DNA of 37,709 bases, taken from positions 920,763-958,471 of the forward strand of contig BFEA01000216.1 of the NCBI GenBank assembly GCA_003427395.1, written 5' to 3'. Below, one piece after another: positions 9,373-18,930 of the stretch. Every line of letters starts with the position of its first letter. The stretch's first letter is position 1. The position numbers and the translations under genes are program-made. The stretch is from Chara braunii (Eukaryota; Streptophyta; Charophyceae; Charales; Characeae). The notes below the pieces were generated by a model that saw only the letters and a program-made list of their open reading frames with translations, did not search any database and was not told where the DNA came from.

Positions 9373-9880
9373 GTTGGTTGTTTGCTGCATCGGCCGGTAG
9401 GATGAGCAACGTGACGACCGACAGGTAAGTCTCCAAGCTTCGGCCGACCATCTGGGACTCCCATCAATAGGATGAGCAAAATCGAATGAATCTATCGCTA
9501 GAGCATGGAAATATACAAAACCACTTTTTTCTTTTTTTTCCTCTTTCATTTGTACAGGCGACTGCACCCGTTCGCTTGTTGAACGAGCTGCAGATGAGCG
9601 TCCGAACCTGGCGCTAATGGTGGCCGGATACGGGCGCGTGGCTGAAAAAGTAAAGCCCCAGTTGGGCTTGATTCCAGTTCACTCCTATGAAATAAAGGGG
9701 CGGTTGTTCGTTGTGAACGGCGAGTTGCCGCTGCATAGAGAAACGAGGGGGCAAGAGAGGTAAAAGGAAGGAAGAAGAAAAACAAAAGTAGTAACGGCCG
9801 CGAATGTGGCCGCGGCCGTGGAACAGGTACACCCCCATAAAATTCTGGAGGTTGATGGGACTGTGCCTGTTCGTTTTGAA
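9249..9880. repeat. duplicated module with B-box-like core, 2 to 3 copies
   Basis: Copy 1 (about 9249-9335) and copy 2 (about 9558-9640) share, in order, CCTGTTCG or CCCGTTCG, a GAAC(G/A) stretch, GCAG, CG-TCCGAACCT or GTTCGAACCT, AGCGCTTA-like sequence and GGGTACGGG or GGATACGGG. A third, shorter copy starts near 9866 (GCCTGTTCGTTTTGAACAGA). In copy 1 TAAGCG/CGCTTA flanks the GTTCGAACC core as an inverted repeat. Confidence 0.65.
9338..9550 (+). repeat. dispersed splice-donor-like repeat, locus 1
   Basis: A (GA)n tract (9338-9368) is followed by GGATGAGCAACG, ACAGGTAAGTCTCC (about 9420), a CGGCCGACC stretch, GGATGAGCAAAATCGAATGA, CGCTAG, CATGGAAATATACA and a T-rich end. The same ordered blocks occur on the minus strand at 35391-35815 and in a shorter form at 29539-29750. 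Confidence 0.75.
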
Positions 9881-10091
9881 CAGACAACAGTAAATGGCCC
9901 AGTACAACCATTTCTAGATGCACCTAGCCTGGGAAAACGACCAGGTACTCCTGGGGGTTGATGACCTTGGTTCTCCTAGGGGAAAGCCAAGGCACTGAGC
10001 TCCCGGCCGTTGATTTAGATCGAGGGTCAAGAACACTGACGAATTTTGCTTGGCTGTAGGCAAGACAGTTGCCCACATGCTCCCAACCAAC
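9651..10091. other. no gene; GC-rich inverted repeat
   Basis: CGGCCGCG and CGCGGCCG pair near 9796-9820. Minus-strand open frames here are low-complexity and match no family I know. Confidence 0.5.
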
Positions 10092-10175
10092 TATAAAAGC
10101 CAGCATCCTACCCAGCAGCCTCACACTTGTGGAAGTGTTGCTGGGGCATTCACTTGTGTGAATGTTGGCTGACTA
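10092..10175 (+). promoter_or_regulatory. TATA-like box followed by two small hairpins
   Basis: TATAAAA at 10092-10098 is followed about 40 bp on by ACACT/AGTGT and CATTCAC/GTGAATG hairpins. The second is perfect with a TTGT loop. The layout resembles 8641-8769 and, more weakly, 20680-20725. No coding region follows, so any promoter role is an inference. Confidence 0.35.
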
Positions 10176-10329
10176 CTGCATGCTGCTGGAGAGGAGATGC
10201 TGCTGGTGGAGTGCAGGTCTGCAAAGAGTTAGAGGAGGAGAAGGGAGCCAGTCATAGTTGAGGGCATAGAGCTTTTTGCCCCACCCTTGTGCGTGCACTG
10301 TGTGTGTGGGCAGGTGTTGCGGCCGTAAG

Positions 10330-10530
10330 GCTGCGACATCGGCACTTCGGTGGGGAGGTGCTGCCGGATTGACGGTGTGGCGACGTCAAGGTCTCCCTAA
10401 GGGGAGGCGCTGTCCGTTTGACGGCACGACGACGACAATGTTTTTGAAGGGTTATGCTGCCAATTTTTTGGTACGGCGGCAATAACACTTCGGTGGGTAA
10501 GTGCTGCCAATTTATTTTTTTTTGGCACGT
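10330..10530 (+). repeat. degenerate 50-bp tandem repeat, 4 units
   Basis: Units start near 10330, 10380, 10428 and 10475. Each has a GCGACG(T/A)CA-like head, a middle such as CTTCGGTGGGGAGGTGCTGCC, and a TTGACGG or TTTTGG end. The ends and middles keep GC-rich words while the rest drifts. Confidence 0.65.
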
Positions 10531-12344
10531 TAGCGTGGTACTGGGTTTGATGGCGCGATGAGCGAGCTTTTGATTTTTGAGGTGCGTGGTGATGGTGGAC
10601 TATTCTCGCGTGGTTCAGCGGCAGTGCGGGTTTTGGTGTACAATGGGGATCATGCGACAATGATGTGTGGACTGGCGTCATGAAAAAAATGTAGAGTGAG
10701 TTCTCACGACAATGACTATTGGGCACGCGACACATCCGGTTCTCAGCTAGGGCCACCTTTATTTTTTTTGCGGCGCGCAGTGCAAGCGGTTTTGAGTTCT
10801 GGACCATCTGGTGTTGCGGGCGATGGTGTGGGACCGCCCGAGACTAGTTGAGACAATTTTCGGCCTAGGTGGAACTGGGTTTTGAGATCGGAACCGGGCA
10901 TGTTGGAATAATCATTGTGAGTGGACGTGGTGATTTGAGGCGGTGAGGATCTGTGGTTGATTGGAACTGTCGGTGGTGGACGAGGTACCATTGGGACTGT
11001 AGCGGGACCACGTGGGTTTCGTAAGTGAGAACACCCTCTTCGAGGGCTATTTGGCTTCGGTCCTTGTGGGTGCCCGCTCAGTATCCTTGTGGACACTTGA
11101 GGAGGACGCGGACCATCTTTAGTAGGCAGCCACAACTTATGAGTTCTGTGGCTGATCTCTTCGGGAGTATTACCTCGACTTTCTTGAGTGAGCCGATTCA
11201 AATTTTACTTAAGGTCAGTTGATTGACCGTTCACACCTGTGTGAACCCACACTTTGCTTTACCCTGTTTGTTTTGAACGTTTCAAAGAAAAGGTAGAGGA
11301 AAGTTGTGCGAGTCATGCATGTCAATGGAAAAGCCTGACTTGTGTATGGGGTTGCTTTGATTTTCTTTGAACTTGATTGTTTCGCTTTGAGTGCAGTAGG
11401 TAGAAAAATGCTTGCAAAGGAGGTTACTTGTGTCTACATGGGATGTTGCAAAAACTTGTTTTCTTTCTACCTTCCACTTGTCCTTGTCAAAATGACTTTA
11501 TTTTGAAAAAGATTAATTCAGTGAGTATCATAAAATAAATTCGATTCAAATAAAGCAGATAAGGCCAAAATGACTGAGTTTTTTCCTGAGATTGACCCTT
11601 TCTATCCCGAATGATTTTATCCACTTATACCTGTCGAAATAATTCTCATTCTCTATCACCTCTGTTTCTTTTCGTCTAAGTTATCCTGAACTTAGGAGAA
11701 ATGAGAATAACTGAAACCTACTTACAGTGATTCGTCGGTGAACGCATTCTTTTTCTTCGGGAAATATCTTGGGTGGGGGTTCTTTGCTTTAGGAGCCAGC
11801 CCTGTTATCGACCTAAAGTGGACCGTTCTACGGGGGGGTTACTCTGTCGATTCGGTGGAGACAGTCTGTCTTCTGAGATCCGAGGCTTGTATTCGGGCGA
11901 GGAGGAGGAGTACCTCAGACCACTTCTTAGAGGAAGAGGCATACAACACTTCAAGCAATGCATATGATCAAGAATCATCCGCAAAGCACTATGACATTCA
12001 ATAAGATTAGGAATGTGTAGAGACAGGTGTGCATGTCTAATCTTAGGTCTACAGTAAGGTGGAATGAATGACTTTGGCAACGCGTCTCATCAAGTCAAAA
12101 CTAAGGCGGTCCGACTACCTTGTTGGCTACATCAGGGTTGTTGTCGGAGCCAATTCCTCGTTGGCGACTGTATGATTTTTGCGGAGTTCAACCCAGGGTG
12201 GTTGAATTTTATTTTGATCTTGTGTTATTGGATGTATCAAATGATGATTTTAATTCTTTCGGTTATAATTGTGGATTGGATATATTTTTGTCAAGTTCTT
12301 TTGAAGTAACTGAGTGCGATTATTATTACTTTCGTTTGAGTTGT
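10531..12344. other. no supported gene
   Basis: About 1.8 kb without recognisable coding content. Minus frames over 10.4-11.2 kb are proline/serine-rich with no domain. A perfect hairpin GTTCACAC/GTGTGAAC with a 2-nt loop lies at 11229-11246. From 12.18 kb the sequence becomes AT-rich before the structured repeat. Confidence 0.5.
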
Positions 12345-12851
12345 GTGTCTAAGGGACTATGATTAAATTTTGGGTTTCACGCTTGGTTGAGACCGTCTTA
12401 GTCGACCGACGTACACTCCGTACTTAGGAGATCAGCGCCCTAAGGGACGGACGACGTTCGGGTCCGCGTGCGTTAATCAAGTGTATCTATACTATAGTGA
12501 ACGAGCAAACGCCCTCGACTGACGTACCTCTGCAATTGCATTTTAAAACTTTCACACGTGGGTCAGTAGCTCGATAGGGATATGCCCCTAAGGGTGGTGA
12601 CAACCCCTTAGGGAAGGAAAGCTTATGCCCCGCGGAAACCTATCCTGTCGTAGGGAACCGTAGGATATACAGCTGGCGCACCCGGCTAGAGCGGCGAAGG
12701 GATGACGCGACCTTGTCCGCCTTCGCGGTTTGCAGGGTTATTTTGCGTCGTTCCCAAATTGCCTCTTATTTTGTTTTGTTTTTACTCCTGCGAGACATGG
12801 CCGGGAGGGCTCCCGTGCTTTGCAGAAAGGCGGGAGCCGATGCGCTCGACA
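12345..12851. repeat. 0.5-kb structured dispersed repeat, copy A (LTR-like?)
   Basis: It aligns along its length with 28103-28612. Shared blocks are AAGGGACTA, TAGTCGA(C/T)CGACG, ACCTCTGC(A/G)ATTGCA, TAGCTCGA, GGTGACAAC, the identical CCTATCCTGTCGTAGG hairpin, CTC(C)TGCG(A/T)GAC(A/G)TGGCCGG, and GATGCGCTCGACA as a sharp right edge. Read on the minus strand it begins TGTCGAGCGCATCGG, as an LTR would begin with TG, and it lies just beyond the 3' end of the minus-strand chromovirus. No purine tract precedes it on that strand and no second copy flanks the element, so the LTR reading is open. Confidence 0.7.
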
Positions 12852-12949
12852 GTGGGAAGAAAGTTGGTGGGCTCGCTGAGGGCGAGGCGACTCCACTACA
12901 ACAACAGGCAGAACCACATTCGCGGGCGAGAGAGGATCCGAGGTAGGTG

Positions 12950-13436
12950 TCAGTGGCGTAGGAGGGCCCATCGATGTAGGATGAGGAATGTCAGTGGTCG
13001 GTGAAGTAAATGAGTCAGTACGAGAAAGGGAAGTAGGAGAGGATGACGAAGGAAAAAATGAGGAGTACAATCGTAAGCATGCACGAAAGTCATGGCATGC
13101 TTCAGGTGTTCGAGAGACTTCCACGTAAACTCCTCGTTAGGATAACCCTTCCAGCGAACGAGATACTCGAGACGGGGAGGATCATCGTCGGTCAGACGTC
13201 GGTACACAATATTATAAACGACAAACTCCTCGTGCCCCTAAATGATGATGGGAGAAGGGCGAGGGTAAGGTCGATCGGGAAACTCAGGAGGAGACCGTCT
13301 TAAGGGGTGCAAGAGAGACACATGAAACACATTATGTAAGTTGACGTGGTATATGGAATTGGGGAGCTTCAGTTTGAAGCTCACTAGACAGTCATGATTG
13401 GGTCTGGTGGGGGCAAGAATGGTGCATGGTCCGATA
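12950..13436 (-). pseudogene. chromovirus polyprotein C-terminus with chromodomain
   Basis: The integrase frame continues after a stop near 13439 and leads, via a YIGPCTIL-like and NVFHVSLL-like segment, to a chromodomain (about 13200-13070): YRRLTDDDPP, EYLVRWKGYP, EEFTWKSLEHL. The aromatic and EYLV-WKGYP-E-TW signature is that of the chromodomains attached to plant gypsy integrases. After it the frame is lost. A serine/proline-rich stretch (13124-12900 in another frame) may be the remaining tail. Confidence 0.85.
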
Positions 13437-13438
13437 TA

Positions 13439-14458
13439 TCAACGTCTGGATTTTCGAAGTGTGTCCGCTTTAGACTGGAAGTGACGTGCGTCGACAAGAA
13501 CCTCATCGCCGACTTTGAAGGGATGGTCAATGCAAGAACGGTTGACGCGAGTCGCCATACGAATCTGGGAGTTAGTAATGTTCTCTCGAGCCTTGCTAAG
13601 AAGCGCATCCATCTCCTTTACCCAGTCATCGAGTGCAAGGCATTTGACGTCGGGATGAATCTGAGATGAACGAAGAAGATGAGATGGGACACGAGGGTGA
13701 TATCCCAAGTCACAACAGTAGTGGGACATGCCAGTGACAGGAGAAATAACATAGTTGTAAGCGATCTCTGTGTGAGCCAGATGCAGATCCCAATCAGAGT
13801 CATTCTCAATAAACTTTTTGAGGATACTCGCATGAATTTTGTTGGTGATTTCAGTATGTCCATCTGACTGGGGCTGATAGGAGGAGTGGCGCAACTTGAA
13901 GCCATAGATCTCATGGAGTCTACCCGAAAAGTGAGAAGTAAAGGGTGAATCGCGATCAAAGACGATGTTAGTGGGAAGACCGTGATGAATGGCAATACGG
14001 TTGAAGTATAGAGAGGCGATGTCTTTTGTTGAACTAACATATTTGCAAGGGAGGAAGTAAGCATTCTTAGTCAACCGACAGAAAACGACGAAGATGATGT
14101 TGTGGCCTCGTGGGGTAGGGGGACGAAAAAGACCCATGAAGTCTATGGAGACAGCAGTCCAACGCTGAGTAGGAATGGGTAAGGGTTGAAGAACACCAAA
14201 GGGGGGGGTAGGTAACTTTGGTCTCCTGGTAAATCCTGCAGGTGCGAACATACTCCTTTGTGAAGGGATGGCGGTGCTCCCAGTAGTACTGGCGGTAGAG
14301 GCGTTCGAGGGTCTTAAGGACACCGAGATGATCGGCGGCGTGCTGGTCGTGGCACTCAGCGACAACACGAACACAGAGTTGGCCAGTAGAGGGCATGCAT
14401 AAGCAAGGAGTACGGGTACCTTCGCGACCAAACCAATATAGGAGTCTAGAGGGGTCAA
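13439..14458 (-). pseudogene. integrase of the chromovirus
   Basis: Integrase joins element cDNA to host DNA. The catalytic core is readable in one frame: D in WTAVSIDFMG, D in FDRDSPFTSHF and E in SDGHTEITNK, followed by the C-terminal KVGDEVLVDARHF segment. The second D and the E are separated by 34 residues rather than the usual 35. The N-terminal zinc-binding H2C2 region is in another frame (14396 to about 14205: DHLGVLKTLERLYRQYYW, VRTCRIYQ). There the last Cys is Tyr. The frame changes at an eight-G run on the plus strand (14201-14208). Confidence 0.9.
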
Positions 14459-14559
14459 GCTAGAAGTTTGAGAACAGTCTTGGTACTCTTTAGGTCGACT
14501 TAAATGGACTGAAACTCAGGGCATTGGGTGTACGCACGACGATACTCATCCAGAAAGGC

Positions 14560-15100
14560 GGGGTGGATGGTGAAAGCTTAAATAACAGATAGTTGATTTT
14601 CCTCATACTAAAGGTCGGGGCGATGGGATAAGGCATCTGCTACGCATTGCTTTCGCTGAAAATCTTCTTGATGGTGACGTCGAACTCTGAGAGGTCGCGC
14701 CATAAACGAGTCTGGCGAGAAGTGGGCTTAGGCTTTGTTTGGAAGGCGGCGAGGACAAAGGTCTCTGTCCGAACACTGAAAGGTGACCGTGCAAGTGATG
14801 ACGCCACTTCTTTACAGCGTAAACCAACGCACGGACCTCACGCTCGTCCGCAATATAGTTACACTCCGCGAGAAGAAGATGTCAAGATAGATAGGCAACC
14901 GGACACTCTCCACCACGAGACTCAGAGTCGAGTATTCCATCGTCTTCAACGTCAGGGATATATGGGGGTGGGGCCCCTGAAGGGGTAGGCTTGATGGGTG
15001 CAAGATGAGCCGTGGTTGCTAGGGGTGGGGGAGAGAGGTGAGGAATGCGAGGGAGACGAGATTATTTGGAATTGGGAGGAGTAGAAGGGTCTGGGTAGAT
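14560..15100 (-). pseudogene. RNase H region of the chromovirus
   Basis: After the RT frame (ending DFAIGDVLS), decayed pieces follow: CPVAYLS, a stop, AECNY, then EVRALVYAVKKWRHHLHGH and, in another frame, RDLSEFDVTIK. These are the usual landmarks of the gypsy RNase H, which removes RNA from the RNA-DNA hybrid. Stops and frame changes separate them. It sits between RT and integrase as expected. Confidence 0.75.
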
Positions 15101-16161
15101 CTAAGAGAGGACATCTCCAATAGCGAAGTCGAACGTGTCGATGGCGAATGAACGTGAGTAGTCGGGTAAGTGTGAGACAGAAGCTGAAGTGACAAGTCGT
15201 TTGAGAAAGCGAAAGGCATCCTCATGGGCCATGGTCCAGTGAAACGGTAGACATTCGTGGGTCAAAGGGGTAAGTTGGGAATAATATTGTGCACACTTTT
15301 TGAGAAAGAGATCGTAGTAGTTGGTCAAACCGAGAAAGCTACACAGGGCAGGAAGAGAGGTAAGGATGGGCCAATCGACGATGACCTGGATCTTCGAGTC
15401 GTTCATGTGGAGGTCGTGCTCAAATACCTGATACCCGAGGAAGGCGACTTTGGGTTGACCGAAGCTGCATTTGAAAAGCTTCGCATAGAACCAGTGGTCA
15501 CGTAATCGTTGGAGAACAGTGCGGAGGTGGGTCATGTGTTCCTCTAAGGTACAACTGTAGATCAGGATGTCGTCAGTATAAACTAGAACGAAGTCCTTAA
15601 AAAGGTCTTGGAACATTGTGTTCATGGCAGTTTGGAAGGTGGCAGGGGCATTACGAAGACCGAAAGGCATGGCGATGAACTCGTGGTGCCCAAAACGAGG
15701 GCGAAAAGCGGTCTTGGGCTTGTCCTTCTCCGCTACACGGATGTGGTGATATCTGCTACGAAGGTCAATCTTTGTAAATAAGTGATTGTCGAAGAGGCGG
15801 TCAAACAAATCATCTGCACGGGGCATCGGATAATTGTTTTTTACCGTGCAGTGGTTGAGACCGCGTTAGCCGATACAAAGACAAAGGGTGCTGCCCTTTT
15901 TGTGAGAGAATAAGACAGGAGCACCCTAGGGAGAAGTATTTGGTTTAATGAAGCCCTGACGAAGCAGCTCCTCAAGTTGGCATTTGAGTTTCTGAACTTC
16001 AAGAACCGAAATGTAGTACGGGGCACAATTCTGAATGCGGTAGTTGGGTTCGAGTTGAATGTGGTGTTCGAGGTCGCACATAGGGGAATACCGTTGTAGG
16101 AGAAGGATAGGGGGAAGATATCGCGATACTCTCGAAGGAGGGAACCAACGTTGGGTTGCAA
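15101..16161 (-). pseudogene. reverse transcriptase of the chromovirus
   Basis: A 241-codon open frame starts at 15826 and carries FTKIDLRSRYHHIRV (motif A, Asp 21), MPFGLRNAPATFQ (motif B, 53-65), VYTDDILIYS (catalytic YTDD at 83-86; YLDD is more usual) and FLGYQV with the WP..FLGL.NYY connection. The part before it (about 16100-15850) reads HHIQLEPNYRI, LEELLRQGFIKPNTSP and GAPVLFSHKKG in one frame with a TAG and a TAA. The TAG falls where gypsy RTs have Trp (SPWGAP). The Met at 15826 is internal, not a true start. Confidence 0.93.
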
Positions 16162-16479
16162 GGAAGAAAGAAGGGTGCCAAATTCCTTGGCAGCGGTGGC
16201 GTCTGAACCTGGGGTGGAGGGAGTCTGTGTGGAGATAGCGACTGAGGGTGGATCAGTGGTTAGGGAAGCGACAAAATGAGATGGGCTAGCAGGGGTAGAG
16301 GCGGGTAAAGAAGTTGAGGAATCAGGAGGGTCGGGGGGCTCGGGAGGTGGGGGATCAAGCTCGACGAACTCAACAGCCTAATGCATGGAGTTACAAGTGA
16401 GAAGGTTCGTGATGTCGACAACATAAAGTTCGACATCTGGCTGACGAAGGAAGTAGGGAAACGGAGTAGGTGTCAGGAT

Positions 16480-16860
16480 GGCGACAGCAACAGGGAGGGA
16501 GATGTAGAGTCCGATTTGCCTAACAACGGAATGCAGTTCTCATATTTGACATTGAAAACGAGATCATTGTGGGTCCACTCGAGACCGGAATGGGCGAATT
16601 GATGGGAGTAGGCAGTGCCAAGAACAATATCGTAAGGTTTTCATGGCGTCGAAGGTCCACTGGTCATGGAACCAAAGGGCCTTGTGAAGGTTGTGGGGCA
16701 TCCACAAGGGGAGGGAGAACTGAAGATCATGCACCACATAGTCGATGAAGGACTTGGCCTGTTTGTCACCAAGTGTAACAGTGACAGTGCAATGTTAGGG
16801 GGATGTATAGAGAGATGCCTCCTTAACTACAGGAGGATGAATGAAGTCGCTAGTAAAGTC
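16480..16860 (-). pseudogene. decayed aspartic protease region
   Basis: In one frame VTVTLGDKQAKSFID ends where the catalytic D-S/T-G-A loop should be. The Asp is kept, but the following residues are YVVHDL rather than SGAxHDF, so the active site is lost. After a frame change, YDIVLGTAYSHQF and LEWTHNDLVFN match the second conserved retropepsin motif (ILG...). Its position before RT supports the call. Confidence 0.65.
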
Positions 16861-16869
16861 GTAGTCTCA

Positions 16870-17519
16870 TAGTGCATGATACACTCTAGTAAAGGGCCCG
16901 AGGCGCACTGGAATGATCAGTAAGGTGCGATCGGGATTGTGTAGGCACTGAGACATCGTGAACAGAATGCGCTCTTTAAGGCGGAGACGTTCCTGACGGA
17001 CCTTAACACACTTGAGATCCAAGAAGACAATGATATCCTCGATTGCAATAAGGGAAGTATTGTTGCGGGCCGTGCGAAGAGCACGCTTGGTAGGAGGACG
17101 TGGAGGAGGGGGATCAAGAGAGAGCTAGGCGAGGAAGGAGAAGGTATATTAGTGTCGGTAGGGTTAACCAAAGATATGGTCAGCGCAAAGTCAGTGGGAA
17201 GGGTAGCAAGTGGTGCGAAGGTAGAGTCGCGAACGAGTATGCCTGCTACCGTAGGAGGGTTAGGGGAACGAGACATCACCGCTAGGTGGGTGTTGCGTTG
17301 GAGGTCAAGACAGGGGGAACAATCTGAGGGCGAGCCTGCTATGCAAAGTGATGTCTGAGAGCGTTTGCGTACGGGCAGGGGAGAGAAGGTATGGCCAGCG
17401 AGGCGGCAACGGGTAGAGATGCCTCGTGCACAAAGGTCCTCACTCTCAGAGACGGCCAAGCGGCTGCGAGGAAACACGAAATCCGCTGGGAGAGGTTGTT
17501 GAGGGACCAAAGAGCGCAT
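16870..17519 (-). pseudogene. N-terminal region of chromovirus polyprotein, function unclear
   Basis: An ATG at 17519 opens a frame beginning MRSLVPQQPL and running to about 17130. The sense reading then seems to pass to another frame (RPPTKRALRTARNN, IAIEDIIVFLDLKCVKVRQE, LIIPVRLGPFTRVYHAL), ending at a TGA near 16870. It is in the place of Gag or the Gag-protease linker, but I see neither a capsid-like fold nor a CCHC knuckle, so I name no function. Confidence 0.5.
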
Positions 17520-17689
17520 TGTCGGCGCCTAAGGGCCTAGAGAATGCCCTGGGCCGTCGGAGCCAATTGACCAAGAAAACATTAGTAGAATAGCAAGCGG
17601 CGACTGCAAGGGAATAATAAAGGCGGCCCTCCTTTCTGAAGAAGAAGGGCTGTCGGAAAAATAATGCCCTGGGCTGTGCGCCGCAGGAA

Positions 17690-18613
17690 GAAAGGAGTCA
17701 AGGAAGTCAAGAAAATAGTATTCGGGCACCGACACGTGAGAATGCAGCACGGACTAAGGGGGCCCTTGGAGTGCGACATAAGAGGGGCCAAAGGGCCACG
17801 AGCCAAGTAAAGAGTCACGGTTGAAAAGACCGGCGTGCGCGGGACATAGAAAAATACTAGAAATGGGGCAACCATGGGGCGGAAAACGCCAAGAAAGACT
17901 GGGACACCGCAATGAAAAGTGTCGGGGACCGTATGAGACTAATTAAAAATAATGGTATTTTGGGCCAAGTACTGGTGGGACCACCAGCGAGATAAGTGTC
18001 GGGAACTAGCGCGAGATAAGTGACGGGGACTTGTGATGTCCCAAGGAAAAGTTGTGAAGGGCCATAAGAAAAATATGCCCAAATTAAGACGTGCCTTCAA
18101 GATCAAGATCTAGACGACCAAAAATATTAGTACCTCTAGTGCAAGTGGATGCAAACGGGAGGGTAAAAACAGAAAGGAAAACAAAGTAAAAGTAATGGAG
18201 GAGGCATGACAGCAATCTGAAATATCTCGGATTAGTTACCTTAAAGAAAATGGGGCCTAGAGAGACTCCATGTGGAAAATAAGCTCGCGGGGGAAAATCG
18301 GAGCAAAAACGGTCACAGTGCGGAAGAAAGAGAGGCAAAAAGAGGTTCCCATGAGCATGGGGGAGCCTCAGTTGCAGTCTGAGAAATAACGAACTGCATC
18401 CTGGGCAAAGGAAGGACCAAAACTAAGAAGAAGGGCCTAAAAAAGACCTTAACGACTAGTTGACACTTGACATGCTAGAAAAAAAAAAGAAAAAAGAAAA
18501 AAAAAAGGTGAGAGAATAAGACAAGAGGAGCGACAAGGAGTGAGTGAGTTAGCCATCAGTAGGGACTGACACAAGGAGGGACTGACAAGTCCCTACTGTC
18601 CGAAAATGAAGGG

Positions 18614-18665
<52 letters not shown>

Positions 18666-18930
18666 CCTTAACGGTAAAAAGAGTCACTTGGGGAAATACA
18701 TCTGTGACTAGATACATATTGGGATATGGCGGTTGCAAAGTATCTTGATTTTCTCTTGATTTAGCACAGAAAACAAAAAAAAATCAAAGCCCCATGCAAC
18801 CGAGATGCAATGGATTACATGCGGGAGGGAAAACATATGTTTTAGGTGCATATCGAACCAATATTGAGTGCGGATGTACTTGAAAATTGACCGTTACATT
18901 TTGATTTTTTTTGGGGCAAGTTGTGGGGTC
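17690..18930. repeat. 1.28-kb tandem duplication, copy A
   Basis: Matching blocks in copies A and B are 1276-1282 bp apart: TCAAGATCAAGATC near 18093 with 19374; GCCTCA near 18365 with GCTTCA at 19645; TTGACACTTG at 18460 with 19742; GTCCCTAC near 18589 with 19864. The copies differ by many substitutions and by about 190 bp present only in A (including an A50 run). No coding content is visible. Confidence 0.75.
18614..18663 (+). repeat. A50 homopolymer
   Basis: Fifty consecutive As, followed by GACCTTAACG. The same 10 bp, also after As, stands at 18445-18454. See findings for why this is not simply called a SINE tail. Confidence 0.95.

Larger units (their letters stand above)
12860..17519 (-). 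mobile_element. Ty3/gypsy chromovirus remnant
   Basis: Reading from 17519 leftwards, remains of an N-terminal region, aspartic protease, reverse transcriptase, RNase H, integrase and a chromodomain follow each other. This is the order of Metaviridae chromoviruses, whose chromodomain steers integration to marked chromatin. Frames change several times and stops are frequent, so the copy is dead and older-looking than the LINE at 983-6527. No convincing LTR pair, primer-binding site or target-site duplication was found. The repeat at 12345-12851 is the only LTR candidate. Confidence 0.92.

Noticed and set aside
9546-9923. 125-codon minus-strand ORF
   Set aside because: It runs through two repeat modules and a GC-rich palindrome and has no domain.
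10397-11201. Pro/Ser/His-rich minus-strand ORFs of 136 and 152 codons
   Set aside because: Composition-driven, crossing the 50-bp tandem repeat, with no motif that I know.
12345-12851. Hammerhead ribozyme, as in retrozyme LTRs
   Set aside because: GGAAAC stands near a conserved hairpin in copy A, but no CUGAUGA element lies at the right distance and copy B lacks the GAAA.
12345-18000. Complete LTR pair for the chromovirus
   Set aside because: No sequence right of 17.5 kb matches 12345-12851, and no primer-binding site or purine tract was found. Only a candidate edge is reported.
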